From Flavobacterium sp. 5 (lineage in GTDB: Bacteria; Bacteroidota; Bacteroidia; Flavobacteriales; Flavobacteriaceae): a stretch of 64,000 nucleotides of DNA. The notes under the pieces are model-generated. The model made no database searches, was not told the origin of the DNA, and saw only the letters and a program-made list of their open reading frames with translations. Numbering within the stretch: the first letter of the stretch is position 1; every line of letters begins with the position of its first letter. Below are positions 55,081 through 63,946 of this stretch, in pieces. Both the position numbers and the translations under genes were made by a program. Location: positions 3,534,001-3,598,000 of the forward strand of contig NZ_PHUE01000001.1 in assembly GCF_002813295.1 (NCBI RefSeq), written 5' to 3'.

Positions 55081-55761
55081 CTAATCTGCTATTTTTCTTA
55101 ACTTATTAATGTCTTTTAAAACAATTTTTTTACCAACTAATTCAATTAAATCCAGTTTTTTAAAATCAGATAATAATCGAATACAGCTTTCGGTTGCGGT
55201 ACCAATCATACTGGCCAATTCATCTCTGGAAAGCTGAATTTTTAAAGTTCCATCAGTATTCGTACCAAAGGTTTCATGCAAATAAATTAAAGTCTCTGCC
55301 AATCGTTCTTTTACCGATTTTTGAGCCATATTTACCGTGTGGTCATCAGCAGATTTTAAATCTCCACAAATTGTTTTCATAACATTCATGGAAAATTGAT
55401 TGTTTTTATCGAAGAATCCTAGTATTTCAGTTTTGGGTATAAAACATACTTGCATATCTTCTAATGCAACAGCACTTAAATTCGCAGGTTCGTCACTAAT
55501 CATGGAACGCTGACCTAATAATTCTCCTTTAGTAACCAATTTTACAATGTGATCTTTTCCGTTTGGGCTTAATTTTGTCAGTTTGCAAACACCATCTTTG
55601 ATGCAAAAAATACCATTTACATTTTCTCCTTCTTCAAAAATATTTTCTCCTTTTTTGATAATTTTGGAGGTCTTACAATCTGAAAGTTTTATAAGTTCAT
55701 CTTTGTTTAGTGCTTTCAAAGAACTAAACTCTCTTACGATACATTGCTCACATTTACTCAT
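55081..55761 (-). CDS. Crp/Fnr family transcriptional regulator
   Basis: This 226-residue regulator starts at MSKCEQCIVREF (55761). A cyclic-nucleotide-type beta-barrel covers about residues 25-130, and the C-terminal winged helix carries LSRDELASMIGTATESCIRLLSDF. Cys4 and Cys7 form an N-terminal C-x2-C and further Cys lie at 29, 53 and 59, loosely like the Fe-S cysteines of FNR. It is divergent to the cbb3 genes and has its own -7 box (TAACTTTG). It is the best candidate for the palindromes at 55798 and 58297. Confidence 0.9.
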   Translation of the reverse strand: MSKCEQCIVREFSSLKALNKDELIKLSDCKTSKIIKKGENIFEEGENVNGIFCIKDGVCKLTKLSPNGKDHIVKLVTKGELLGQRSMISDEPANLSAVALEDMQVCFIPKTEILGFFDKNNQFSMNVMKTICGDLKSADDHTVNMAQKSVKERLAETLIYLHETFGTNTDGTLKIQLSRDELASMIGTATESCIRLLSDFKKLDLIELVGKKIVLKDINKLRKIAD

Positions 55762-55782
55762 AACGGATAGGATTTTCACGGA

Positions 55783-55790
55783 CAAAGTTA
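55783..55790 (-). promoter_or_regulatory. -7 box of the Crp/Fnr gene
   Basis: On the minus strand the bases read TAACTTTG, matching TAnnTTTG, 22 bases before the ATG. The palindrome at 55798-55813 lies just upstream of it, where a -33 region would be. Confidence 0.55.
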
Positions 55791-55797
55791 TACATTT

Positions 55798-55813
55798 ATA
55801 TGATATTTGTCAT
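55798..55813. promoter_or_regulatory. Crp/Fnr-type palindrome in the regulator/ccoI divergent region
   Basis: ATATGATATTTGTCAT is a TGA-N6-TCA dyad like FNR/CRP sites. It is nearly the same as the site at 58297. Its centre lies ~30 bases before a weak -7 box of ccoI (AAAATTTG, 55836-55843), a class II activator position, and overlaps the upstream part of the regulator promoter. Confidence 0.65.
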
Positions 55814-55867
55814 TTTTTTATCATAATCTATTTATAAAATTTGCATATCTAAAATTAAGTTTTGTTT

Positions 55868-58243
55868 ATGGAGAAAAATAACTGTTTTCATTGTGGCTTG
55901 GAAATAATAGAGGATAAAATTGTCTTTGATGAAAAAGAATTTTGTTGCAATGGATGCAAAACAGTGTATGAAATTTTCAGTCTAAATGGCTTAACATCGT
56001 ATTACGATTTTGAAAAATCTCCAGGCGCTACTCCACAAGACAGTATTGGAAAATATGATTTTTTAGACAATGAAAGTATTGTTTCCAAATTATTGGAATT
56101 TAAAGAAGATGCTACTGCAATCATTTCGCTTAATATTCCGCACATACATTGTAGTTCCTGCATTTGGATTTTGGAGAATTTACAGCGTCTTCAAAAGGGA
56201 GTAAATACCTCTCAAGTTAATTTCCCTGAAAAAAAAGTCCGTATCAACTACAATCCTGAAGTTGTTTCTATTAAAGAGATAGTGTATCTATTAAGTTCTA
56301 TTGGCTATGAACCTTATATTAGTTTAGAAAATTACGAAACTGGTAAAAATAATATCGACAGAAGTCTGACCTACAAACTTGGAGTTGCTTTCTTTTGTTT
56401 TGGAAATATAATGTTGCTTTCTTTTCCTGAATATTTTGAAGTAAAAGAATATTGGCTGGATAATTACCGTCCCTTTTTTAGAGGATTAATTTTTGTTTTG
56501 TCTTTGCCTTCCTTCTTCTATTCGGCAAGTGGTTATTATGTTTCGGCTTATAAAAGTATCAAATCTAAGATGCTTAATATCGATATTCCTATTGCTTTGG
56601 GAATAATCGTAATGTTTGTTCGTAGTACGTTTGATATTGTAATGGATTACGGTTCAGGCTTTTTTGACAGCTTAACAGGCTTGATTTTTTTCATGTTATT
56701 GGGGAAAATGTTTCAAATAAAAACCTATAATTTTCTAAGTTTTGAAAGAGATTTTAAATCGTATTTTCCAATTGCGATTACCAAAATAAATACGGATTCT
56801 ACAGAAGAAAGTATTCCTGTTTATGAAATCGAAAAAGGTGATCGATTATTAATCCGTAATCAGGAGCTGATCCCAGTTGATGGAATTTTAATATCAGATA
56901 AAGCCGAGATTGATTATAGTTTTGTAACTGGAGAAGCTGTTCCAATTACCAAAAAATCGGGCAATAAAGTTTTTGCCGGAGGAAAGCAAATAGGGAAAGT
57001 TATCGAAATGGAAGTTTTACACTCGGTATCCCAAAGTTACCTGACACAACTATGGAGCAATGATGTTTTTCAGAAAAGAGTAGAACAAAAACACAAAACG
57101 ATTACGGATCAGATTAGCCGTTATTTTACACCAATCCTTTTATTGATTGCATTTGCAGGATTTGGTTATTGGATATTTTTTGATGCCAATACGGCTTTCA
57201 ATGTTTTTACAGCAGTGTTAATTGTGGCTTGTCCTTGTGCACTGGCATTAACAGCTCCTTTCACAATGGGTAATATGTTGCGGATTTTTGGAAATAAATA
57301 TTTTTACCTAAAAAATGCTTTGGTAATAGAGCAATTAGCCAAAGTTGATACTATTGTTTTTGATAAAACGGGAACGATAACAACCAATACAAAATCTAAT
57401 ATTTCTTATGAAGGACAAAGGTTAGATGAAGTAAATTTGATACTAATTAAAAGCGTTCTTCGGGCTTCTAATCATCCTTTGAGCAGAATGCTATATGATT
57501 TTTTACCTGAAACTAAAAGAGTAAAACTAGATACTTTCGAAGAAATTACAGGAAAAGGAATTCAGGCTGTGATTGATGGAGTTTCAGTTCAAATGGGGTC
57601 TTCGGAATTTGCAGGCACAAAAGAAAGGGATGCAATACAACAAACCGCTGTTCATGTCAAAATAGGTGAAGTGTATTTTGGAAAATATATTTTTAATAAT
57701 GAGTATAGAGAAGGTTTGTCTGAATTGTTTACAAAATTAAGCTCTCAGTATCAGGTTAAAGTTTTGTCGGGAGATAATGAGGGAGAACGCTTTGTATTAG
57801 AATCGATTTTGCCAACAGGAACTGAAATGATTTTTAATCAAAAACCAGAACAAAAATTAGAGTTCATAAAAGGATTGCAGGAACAAGGCAGAAACGTCAT
57901 GATGGTAGGTGATGGACTTAATGACGCTGGTGCTTTGGCACAAAGTAACGTTGGAATATCAATATCCGAGAATGTAAATGTTTTTTCGCCCGCTTGTGAT
58001 GCCATTTTGGACGCAAAAGAATTTAAAAAGCTTCATTACTTTTTAAAATTATCTCAAAAAGCCATTTCAACTATCAAAATGAGCTTCACATTATCACTTT
58101 TATACAATATAGTAGGATTGTCTTTTGCTATAACTGGAAATCTTCTTCCATTGGTAGCGGCAATTATTATGCCTCTGAGTACCATAACAATAGTGAGTTT
58201 TGTAACAATCATGAGTAATTATTATTCCCGAAAAATAAAATAG
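55868..58243 (+). CDS. ccoI: Copper P1B-type ATPase CcoI-like
   Basis: This 791-residue heavy-metal P-type ATPase probably delivers copper for the cbb3 oxidase. The N-terminus has CFHCG and CCNGC metal-binding cysteines, then an HMA domain with C95-S-S-C98 (HIHCSSCIWIL). Eight membrane helices include C455-P-C457 (VACPCALA). The P-domain Asp499 lies in DKTGT, with SNHPLS and G681DGLND motifs. The ATG at 55868 is preferred over a TTG at 55862. Confidence 0.92.
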   Translation: MEKNNCFHCGLEIIEDKIVFDEKEFCCNGCKTVYEIFSLNGLTSYYDFEKSPGATPQDSIGKYDFLDNESIVSKLLEFKEDATAIISLNIPHIHCSSCIWILENLQRLQKGVNTSQVNFPEKKVRINYNPEVVSIKEIVYLLSSIGYEPYISLENYETGKNNIDRSLTYKLGVAFFCFGNIMLLSFPEYFEVKEYWLDNYRPFFRGLIFVLSLPSFFYSASGYYVSAYKSIKSKMLNIDIPIALGIIVMFVRSTFDIVMDYGSGFFDSLTGLIFFMLLGKMFQIKTYNFLSFERDFKSYFPIAITKINTDSTEESIPVYEIEKGDRLLIRNQELIPVDGILISDKAEIDYSFVTGEAVPITKKSGNKVFAGGKQIGKVIEMEVLHSVSQSYLTQLWSNDVFQKRVEQKHKTITDQISRYFTPILLLIAFAGFGYWIFFDANTAFNVFTAVLIVACPCALALTAPFTMGNMLRIFGNKYFYLKNALVIEQLAKVDTIVFDKTGTITTNTKSNISYEGQRLDEVNLILIKSVLRASNHPLSRMLYDFLPETKRVKLDTFEEITGKGIQAVIDGVSVQMGSSEFAGTKERDAIQQTAVHVKIGEVYFGKYIFNNEYREGLSELFTKLSSQYQVKVLSGDNEGERFVLESILPTGTEMIFNQKPEQKLEFIKGLQEQGRNVMMVGDGLNDAGALAQSNVGISISENVNVFSPACDAILDAKEFKKLHYFLKLSQKAISTIKMSFTLSLLYNIVGLSFAITGNLLPLVAAIIMPLSTITIVSFVTIMSNYYSRKIK

Positions 58244-58296
58244 TTTAACAGGTAATTATTTATTTTTTTTAACTAAATTTAACATATTTTGGCGAA

Positions 58297-58314
58297 ATAT
58301 GATAATTGTCATAT
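58297..58314. promoter_or_regulatory. Crp/Fnr-type palindrome upstream of ccoS-ccoNOQP
   Basis: ATATGATAATTGTCATAT is a symmetrical TATGA-N6-TCATA dyad whose flanks extend the symmetry by two bases each side. Its centre lies 29.5 bases before the -7 box TACTTTTG at 58335-58342, a class II activator position. Confidence 0.7.
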
Positions 58315-58334
58315 TTTATAAAAAGCGATGATTT

Positions 58335-58342
58335 TACTTTTG
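58335..58342 (+). promoter_or_regulatory. -7 box of ccoS-ccoNOQP
   Basis: TACTTTTG fits TAnnTTTG and lies 21 bases before the ccoS ATG at 58364. Confidence 0.55.
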
Positions 58343-58363
58343 TTTAACTTAAATATTTAAGAT

Positions 58364-58543
58364 ATGAGTGTTATCTACTTATTAATCGCTATCAGCATTT
58401 TTGTCGCCATTGGTTTTTTTATTGCTTTTGTTCTAGCAGTAAAGTCAGGTCAATATGATGATGATTACACACCATCTGTCAGAATCCTTTTTGATGATGA
58501 ATTAATTAAACCCTCCGAAAAAAAATCTGAAATTAAAAGTTAA
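58364..58543 (+). CDS. ccoS: CcoS cbb3-type oxidase assembly protein
   Basis: This 59-residue protein translates as MSVIYLLIAISIFVAIGFF with a single membrane helix. A short soluble tail follows with the acidic YDDDYTPSVRILFDDE motif shared by CcoS proteins. It lies between ccoI and the fused ccoNO gene, as in typical cco clusters. It is implicated in maturation of the CcoN heme-copper centre. Confidence 0.87.
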   Translation: MSVIYLLIAISIFVAIGFFIAFVLAVKSGQYDDDYTPSVRILFDDELIKPSEKKSEIKS

Positions 58544-58608
58544 ACTAGTCTTTAATCTTTTAATTAAAAATAATCCTAATCTAAACAACTTTAAAAACAA
58601 TTATAAAT

Positions 58609-60789
58609 ATGGAAATGGAACAATTTTATTATGACAACAAAATTGTAAAGAAGTTCATTTACGCTACCATTCTTTTTGGGGTAGTAGGGATGTTGGTTGG
58701 GCTTATTTTGGCCACGATGTTCCTTTTTCCTAACATGACCGAAGGAATTTCGTGGTTAAGTTTTGGAAGATTGAGACCTTTACATACCAATGCGGTGATT
58801 TTTGCCTTTGTTGGTAACGCAATGTTTGCGGGCGTTTATTATTCGCTTCAGCGTTTATTAAAAGCCAGAATGTACAGTGATTTTTTGAGTAACCTTAATT
58901 TTTGGGGTTGGCAATTAATTATTGTTGCAGCAGCTATTTCACTTCCCTTGGGATATACTTCTTCAAAAGAATATGCGGAACTAGAATGGCCAATTGACAT
59001 TGCTATTGCTTTAATATGGGTTGCTTTCGGTATAAATATGATTGGTACGATGCTTAAAAGAAGAGAGCGTCATTTATATGTTGCCATTTGGTTTTATTTA
59101 GCGACATTTATTACTGTTGCTGTATTGCATATTTTTAATAGTTTAGAGTTGCCGATTTCTGCTATGAAGAGTTACTCTGTTTATGCAGGAGTTCAGGATG
59201 CGTTAGTGCAGTGGTGGTACGGTCATAATGCCGTTGCCTTTTTCCTGACTACGCCATATTTAGGATTAATGTATTATTTTGTTCCTAAAGTAGCCAATCG
59301 TCCGGTGTATTCTTATCGATTGTCTATCATTCACTTTTGGTCATTAATATTTTTATATATCTGGGCAGGACCTCACCATTTGTTATATTCTGCTTTACCT
59401 ACCTGGGCACAAAATTTAGGAGTTGTATTTTCTGTAATGTTGATTGCTCCATCTTGGGGAGGTATGATTAACGGACTACTGACTCTAAGAGGAGTTTGGG
59501 ACAAAGTACGTGAAGAACCAGTTTTAAAGTTCTTTGTGGTAGCTATGACAGGTTACGGAATGGCAACTTTTGAAGGGCCAATGCTTTCGCTAAAAAATGT
59601 AAACGCAATTGCACACTATACCGATTGGATTATTGCTCACGTACACGTTGGAGCATTAGCATGGAATGGATTTATGGCTTTTGGTATTATTTATTGGTTG
59701 GTTCCAAGAATGACAAAAGTGACTTTGTATTCTACCAAATTGGCTAATTTCCATTTCTGGATAGGAACTTTAGGAATCATATTATACACTTTGCCAATGT
59801 ATTTGGCAGGTTTCCTGCAAGCTTCTATGTGGAAACAATTTAATCCAGACGGGACATTAACTTATGGTAATTTCCTTGAAACTGTTACTCAAATTATGCC
59901 AATGTATTGGATGAGAGCCATCGGAGGAACCTTGTATTTAGTAGGTATGTTAACGTTGGTTTATAATATTATCCAAACAGTAAGAGCTGGAGAGGAAGTT
60001 GAAGATGAATTGGCAGAAGCTCCTGCATTAGTCTCTATCAAATCAGGAAGACTTAAAGGAGAGAAATACCACTCATGGTTGGAAAGAAAACCAATTAAGA
60101 TGGCAGTTTTCGCAACGATAGCGATATTAATTGGAGGAATTATTCAAATTGTACCAACGATTATGGTAAAATCAAATATTCCAACAATATCAAGTGTTAA
60201 ACCATATTCTCCATTAGAACTAGAAGGACGTGATTTATACATTCGTGAAGGCTGTGTGGGATGTCACTCACAATCGGTTCGTCCATTTAGAAGTGAAGTA
60301 GAACGTTACGGACCACAGTCTAAAGCAGGAGAATTTGTTTACGATCATCCATTTTTATGGGGTTCAAAACGAACAGGTCCAGATTTATTGAGAGTAGGTG
60401 GGAAGTACAATGATAATTGGCATTTTAATCACTTTTGGAGTCCGCAAAGTATATCATCGGGTTCTATTATGCCAAGTTATAAATGGTTATTTGATAATAA
60501 AGCTATGGATGTTTCAATGACCGAAAAGAAAATGAAAGCTATGGTGACGCTTGGTGTACCTTATACAGATGCCCAGATTACAAATGGATTAAAAGATCTA
60601 AGAACTCAGGCATTAGCTATTGAAGAAAGTCTTAAAAATGATCCTGACTTTGTAAAAAGCTATGAGGAAAGCAAAAAGAAAGCTATTGCAAAAGGTGAAA
60701 AATTTGTCCCAATGAACGAGAGAGAAATTGTAGCAATGATCGCTTATATACAAAGACTTGGTACTGATATTAAAGTTCAAGAAAAATAG
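58609..60789 (+). CDS. ccoN: Fused cbb3 oxidase subunits I and II (CcoNO)
   Basis: This 726-residue fusion contains two parts. Residues ~1-475 are CcoN, the heme-copper catalytic subunit with ~12 membrane helices and conserved histidines (RPLHTNAVIF, WWYGHNAVAFF, AGPHHLLYS, IAHVHVGALAWN). Residues ~490-726 are CcoO, with a helix then the heme c site C549-V-G-C552-H553 (EGCVGCHSQSVRPF). Fusion of N and O is common in Bacteroidota. The complex reduces oxygen with high affinity at the inner membrane and pumps protons. Confidence 0.95.
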   Translation: MEMEQFYYDNKIVKKFIYATILFGVVGMLVGLILATMFLFPNMTEGISWLSFGRLRPLHTNAVIFAFVGNAMFAGVYYSLQRLLKARMYSDFLSNLNFWGWQLIIVAAAISLPLGYTSSKEYAELEWPIDIAIALIWVAFGINMIGTMLKRRERHLYVAIWFYLATFITVAVLHIFNSLELPISAMKSYSVYAGVQDALVQWWYGHNAVAFFLTTPYLGLMYYFVPKVANRPVYSYRLSIIHFWSLIFLYIWAGPHHLLYSALPTWAQNLGVVFSVMLIAPSWGGMINGLLTLRGVWDKVREEPVLKFFVVAMTGYGMATFEGPMLSLKNVNAIAHYTDWIIAHVHVGALAWNGFMAFGIIYWLVPRMTKVTLYSTKLANFHFWIGTLGIILYTLPMYLAGFLQASMWKQFNPDGTLTYGNFLETVTQIMPMYWMRAIGGTLYLVGMLTLVYNIIQTVRAGEEVEDELAEAPALVSIKSGRLKGEKYHSWLERKPIKMAVFATIAILIGGIIQIVPTIMVKSNIPTISSVKPYSPLELEGRDLYIREGCVGCHSQSVRPFRSEVERYGPQSKAGEFVYDHPFLWGSKRTGPDLLRVGGKYNDNWHFNHFWSPQSISSGSIMPSYKWLFDNKAMDVSMTEKKMKAMVTLGVPYTDAQITNGLKDLRTQALAIEESLKNDPDFVKSYEESKKKAIAKGEKFVPMNEREIVAMIAYIQRLGTDIKVQEK

Positions 60790-60795
60790 AAAGTT

Positions 60796-60963
60796 ATGTT
60801 CGAACAAATAAAACACAATATGGAAACCATTGCGGGAGTTGCAATTTTTCCAATACTATCATTGTTGATTTTCTTTTTCTTTTTTCTCGGTTTGGGAATT
60901 TGGGTATATTCATATAAAAAGGAGACAATAGAGGAAATAAGTCAAATTCCTTTAGAAGATTAA
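60796..60963 (+). CDS. ccoQ: CcoQ-like small subunit
   Basis: This 55-residue protein has one membrane helix (GVAIFPILSLLIFFFFFLGL) and a short charged tail (KKETIEEISQIPLED). It starts 7 bases after the ccoNO stop and lies 27 bases before ccoP, the position of ccoQ in cco operons. The match to CcoQ is by size, topology and context. Confidence 0.85.
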   Translation: MFEQIKHNMETIAGVAIFPILSLLIFFFFFLGLGIWVYSYKKETIEEISQIPLED

Positions 60964-60990
60964 ATTGTACAATTTCAAAATATATAAATA

Positions 60991-61929
60991 ATGAAAAAAA
61001 TAATTCCACCTTATATAAGAGTTCTAGTTCTATTTTTCTTCGTTTTTGGAGTAATGGAGTATTTTATTGATTCCGGAAGTCAGCCTGCTTTCATAAAGTA
61101 TCCTATGGTTTTGGTTTTTTTGATTGTTTTTCTGTTTCTTTTGATAGCAATCGAAATAACATTATCAGCAGTTAATAAGGTTACCTATCTTTTATTAACA
61201 GATGAAGAAAAAGAAAAATTAGCTAATGAAGAAGCTTTAAATTCACAAAAGAATAGTTGGTACCAAAACTTGATGCAAAGTTTTACTCAATCTGCTCCAG
61301 CAGAAGAAGAAAAACAATTATTGATGGATCATGATTATGATGGTATCAAAGAATTAGATAATAATTTACCACCATGGTGGGTTTATCTATTCTATGCTTG
61401 CATCGTTTTTGCCGTAGTATATTTGGTTCGTTATGAAATTATGGGTGCTCCTGATCAAGATGCTGAATTGAAAGCTGAAATGGATCAAGCTAAAATTGAA
61501 GTGGTTGAATATATGAAAACAGCACCCGATTTGATGGATGAAAAAACGGTTGTTTTGTTAGACGATGCTGCATCCATCGGAAAAGGAAAAGAAATCTTTA
61601 CCACCAATTGTGTAGCTTGTCACAGAGCTGATGCAGGAGGTCAAATTGGACCAAATCTTACCGATGATTATTGGATACTTGGTGGTGGAATTAAGAATTT
61701 GTTTCATACCATTACAAATGGAGGCCGCGATGGCAAAGGAATGATTGCTTGGAAAGCATCTTTGAAACCAAAAGAAATTCAGGCTGTAGCCAGTTATGTA
61801 ATTTCTTTAAGAGGAAGTAACCCAAAAGATCCTAAAGCGCCAGATGGTGAGATTTGGGTTGATGAAAATGCGCCTAAAACAGAGACAGCTTCGGCAGTTC
61901 AAACTGTAGATAGTACACAAGTAAAGTAA
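60991..61929 (+). CDS. ccoP: cbb3 oxidase cytochrome c subunit CcoP
   Basis: This 312-residue membrane cytochrome has two N-terminal membrane helices, a further helix (YLFYACIVFAVVYLV), the Bacteroidota NLPPWWVYLFY motif, and one heme c site C207-V-A-C210-H211 (NCVACHRAD). Proteobacterial CcoP has two hemes, so a single-heme form as here is the Bacteroidota variant. A hairpin terminator follows at 61938. Confidence 0.93.
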   Translation: MKKIIPPYIRVLVLFFFVFGVMEYFIDSGSQPAFIKYPMVLVFLIVFLFLLIAIEITLSAVNKVTYLLLTDEEKEKLANEEALNSQKNSWYQNLMQSFTQSAPAEEEKQLLMDHDYDGIKELDNNLPPWWVYLFYACIVFAVVYLVRYEIMGAPDQDAELKAEMDQAKIEVVEYMKTAPDLMDEKTVVLLDDAASIGKGKEIFTTNCVACHRADAGGQIGPNLTDDYWILGGGIKNLFHTITNGGRDGKGMIAWKASLKPKEIQAVASYVISLRGSNPKDPKAPDGEIWVDENAPKTETASAVQTVDSTQVK

Positions 61930-61937
61930 TACTATAT

Positions 61938-61982
61938 AAAAAGAGCTTTGTCAAAATTAAATTTTAAGCAAAGCTCTTTTTT
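61938..61982 (+). terminator. Terminator between ccoP and ccoG
   Basis: AAAAAGAGCTTTG and CAAAGCTCTTTTTT form a 12-13-bp perfect stem with an 18-base loop and T run. It lies between two same-direction genes of the cluster, so it may reduce ccoG-ccoH expression rather than end it. Confidence 0.8.
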
Positions 61983-62004
61983 AATGTTGTAAAATTTAAA
62001 AAAA

Positions 62005-63423
62005 ATGGCAACTAATCTGGACGAATCTTTTAGAGATACCATAGGGACTATTGATAAGGAAGGTCGTAGAAAGTATATTTATCCCAAAAAACCTTCGGGA
62101 AAATTTTACGATTATAGGAAATGGGTCAGCTATTTTTTATTAGCCATTCTTATTGCTAATCCCTTTATAAAAATAAACGGGAATCAGTTTATGATGTTCA
62201 ATGTATTGGAGCGTCGTTTCAATATTTTTAGTTTCCCTTTTTGGCCACAGGATTTCTATCTTTTCGTAATTTTTATGGTTATTGGGGTCGTGTTTGTGCT
62301 TTTATTTACCGTTATTTTTGGGAGAATATTTTGCGGATGGATTTGTCCGCAGACCATTTTTATGGAAATGGTTTTTCGCCGAATAGAATATTGGATTGAA
62401 GGTGACAGAGGTGCCCAGATACGATTACAAAAGCAGGAATGGAACGCAGAGAAAATTAGAAAAAAATCAATAAAATGGTTTTTATTTCTAGTGGTTTCAT
62501 TTTTAATAGCCAATGTTTTTTTAGCTTATCTAATAGGGAGTGATGAATTATTCCGATTGATAGAAGATGGACCTTTGGCCCACACTAGCACTTTTATATC
62601 ATTATTGATTTTTACGGGCGTTTTCTATTTTGTTTTCGCATGGTTTAGAGAGCAGGTTTGTATTATAGCTTGCCCTTACGGAAGATTGCAAGGCGTTTTA
62701 TTGGATAAAAAATCAATCAATGTTGCTTATGATTTTGTTCGTGGCGAAAAAGAAGTTGGAAGGGCCAAATTCAATAAACAAGAAGATAGAGAAGCTTCTG
62801 GAAAAGGGGATTGTATAGACTGCAAACAATGCGTAAATGTATGTCCAACAGGAATTGATATCCGTAATGGAGTGCAACTTGAATGTGTGAATTGTACTGC
62901 CTGCATTGATGAATGTGATACAATTATGGAAAGCGTAGGATTGCCTTTAGGATTGATTCGTTATGCTTCTGAAGATGAAATTGAAACTAAGGCGAAGTTT
63001 AAGTTTACTGCCAAAATGAAAGGCTACTCAGCTGTACTATTGATATTAGTTGGGATCCTTACTGGATTATTGTTTTTGAGAACAGAAGTTGAAGCTACTA
63101 TTTTTAGACTACCAGGACAATTGTTTCAGCACAAAGGAGATAATATTAGTAATATCTATACTTTTAAAATTATCAATAAAACCAATCATGATATTAAGGA
63201 TATGCATTTTAAATTGGTTGGTATTAAAGGAACTTTGAAGGTTGTTGGAATTCAGGAATTGAAAGTTCCAAAACAGGGAATGTCAAGCGGGACGATGTTT
63301 ATTGAGATTAATAAATTTTTATTAGAATCGGATAGAACTAAATTAGAGATTGATCTTTACGAGGGAAATAAAAAAATTGAAACCACTAATACCAATTTCT
63401 TAAGTCCTCGAAGTTTTGATTAG
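62005..63423 (+). CDS. ccoG: CcoG/FixG-type cbb3 oxidase accessory ferredoxin
   Basis: This 472-residue membrane protein has ~5 hydrophobic helices. A cysteine-rich core holds two 4Fe-4S sites: CGWICPQ near residue 112, CIIACPYG, and the CIDCKQCVNVCPTGI / CVNCTACIDECD pair near residues 271-315. The C-terminal ~110 residues form a beta-rich domain. CcoG is a copper reductase for oxidase assembly. It directly follows the terminator after ccoP. Confidence 0.94.
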   Translation: MATNLDESFRDTIGTIDKEGRRKYIYPKKPSGKFYDYRKWVSYFLLAILIANPFIKINGNQFMMFNVLERRFNIFSFPFWPQDFYLFVIFMVIGVVFVLLFTVIFGRIFCGWICPQTIFMEMVFRRIEYWIEGDRGAQIRLQKQEWNAEKIRKKSIKWFLFLVVSFLIANVFLAYLIGSDELFRLIEDGPLAHTSTFISLLIFTGVFYFVFAWFREQVCIIACPYGRLQGVLLDKKSINVAYDFVRGEKEVGRAKFNKQEDREASGKGDCIDCKQCVNVCPTGIDIRNGVQLECVNCTACIDECDTIMESVGLPLGLIRYASEDEIETKAKFKFTAKMKGYSAVLLILVGILTGLLFLRTEVEATIFRLPGQLFQHKGDNISNIYTFKIINKTNHDIKDMHFKLVGIKGTLKVVGIQELKVPKQGMSSGTMFIEINKFLLESDRTKLEIDLYEGNKKIETTNTNFLSPRSFD

Positions 63424-63457
63424 CTTTAATAGTTTTATAAAAAATAAAAGATAAGAA

Positions 63458-63910
63458 ATGAAAAATAATTGGGGAACTTATATAGTGATTGCTTTCGTTT
63501 TGTTCATCAGCTTTATTATGTATTTTGTTTTGAAAGTACAGACCGATAGTAAGTATGATAATGATTTGGTTGTCGAAGAGTATTACAAGCATGATGTTCA
63601 TTTTCAAGATGAGATGGCACGCATTCAGAATGCTCATGATTTAAAAGTGAAACCTGTAATTACTGTTGAAGCTAATGGTGTTTCTATTGTATTTCCTGCT
63701 GATTTTACGCCAAAGGACATTAAGGGAACAGTTGCTATTTATCGGCCTTCAAATAAGAAATTTGATTTTCAGGTGCCTATTTCATTTACGGATTCTGCTT
63801 CTTTGTTTGTTCCAAAAAGTAAATTTGTCGGAGGAGAGTGGTATATAAATATGGAGTGGCAGTATAAAGGAAAATCGTATTTGACTAAGGAAAAAATCTA
63901 CGTTAAGTAG
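63458..63910 (+). CDS. ccoH: FixH/CcoH cbb3 oxidase assembly protein
   Basis: This 150-residue protein has one N-terminal membrane helix (WGTYIVIAFVLFISFIMYFV) and a periplasmic beta domain (YYKHDVHFQDEMARI, then GEWYINMEWQYKGKSYL), matching FixH/CcoH. It is needed for cbb3 oxidase assembly. It lies 34 bases after ccoG and is the last cco gene in the window. Confidence 0.9.
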   Translation: MKNNWGTYIVIAFVLFISFIMYFVLKVQTDSKYDNDLVVEEYYKHDVHFQDEMARIQNAHDLKVKPVITVEANGVSIVFPADFTPKDIKGTVAIYRPSNKKFDFQVPISFTDSASLFVPKSKFVGGEWYINMEWQYKGKSYLTKEKIYVK

Positions 63911-63946
63911 ATTTATGAATTATGAATTATGAATTACGAGTTAGCG

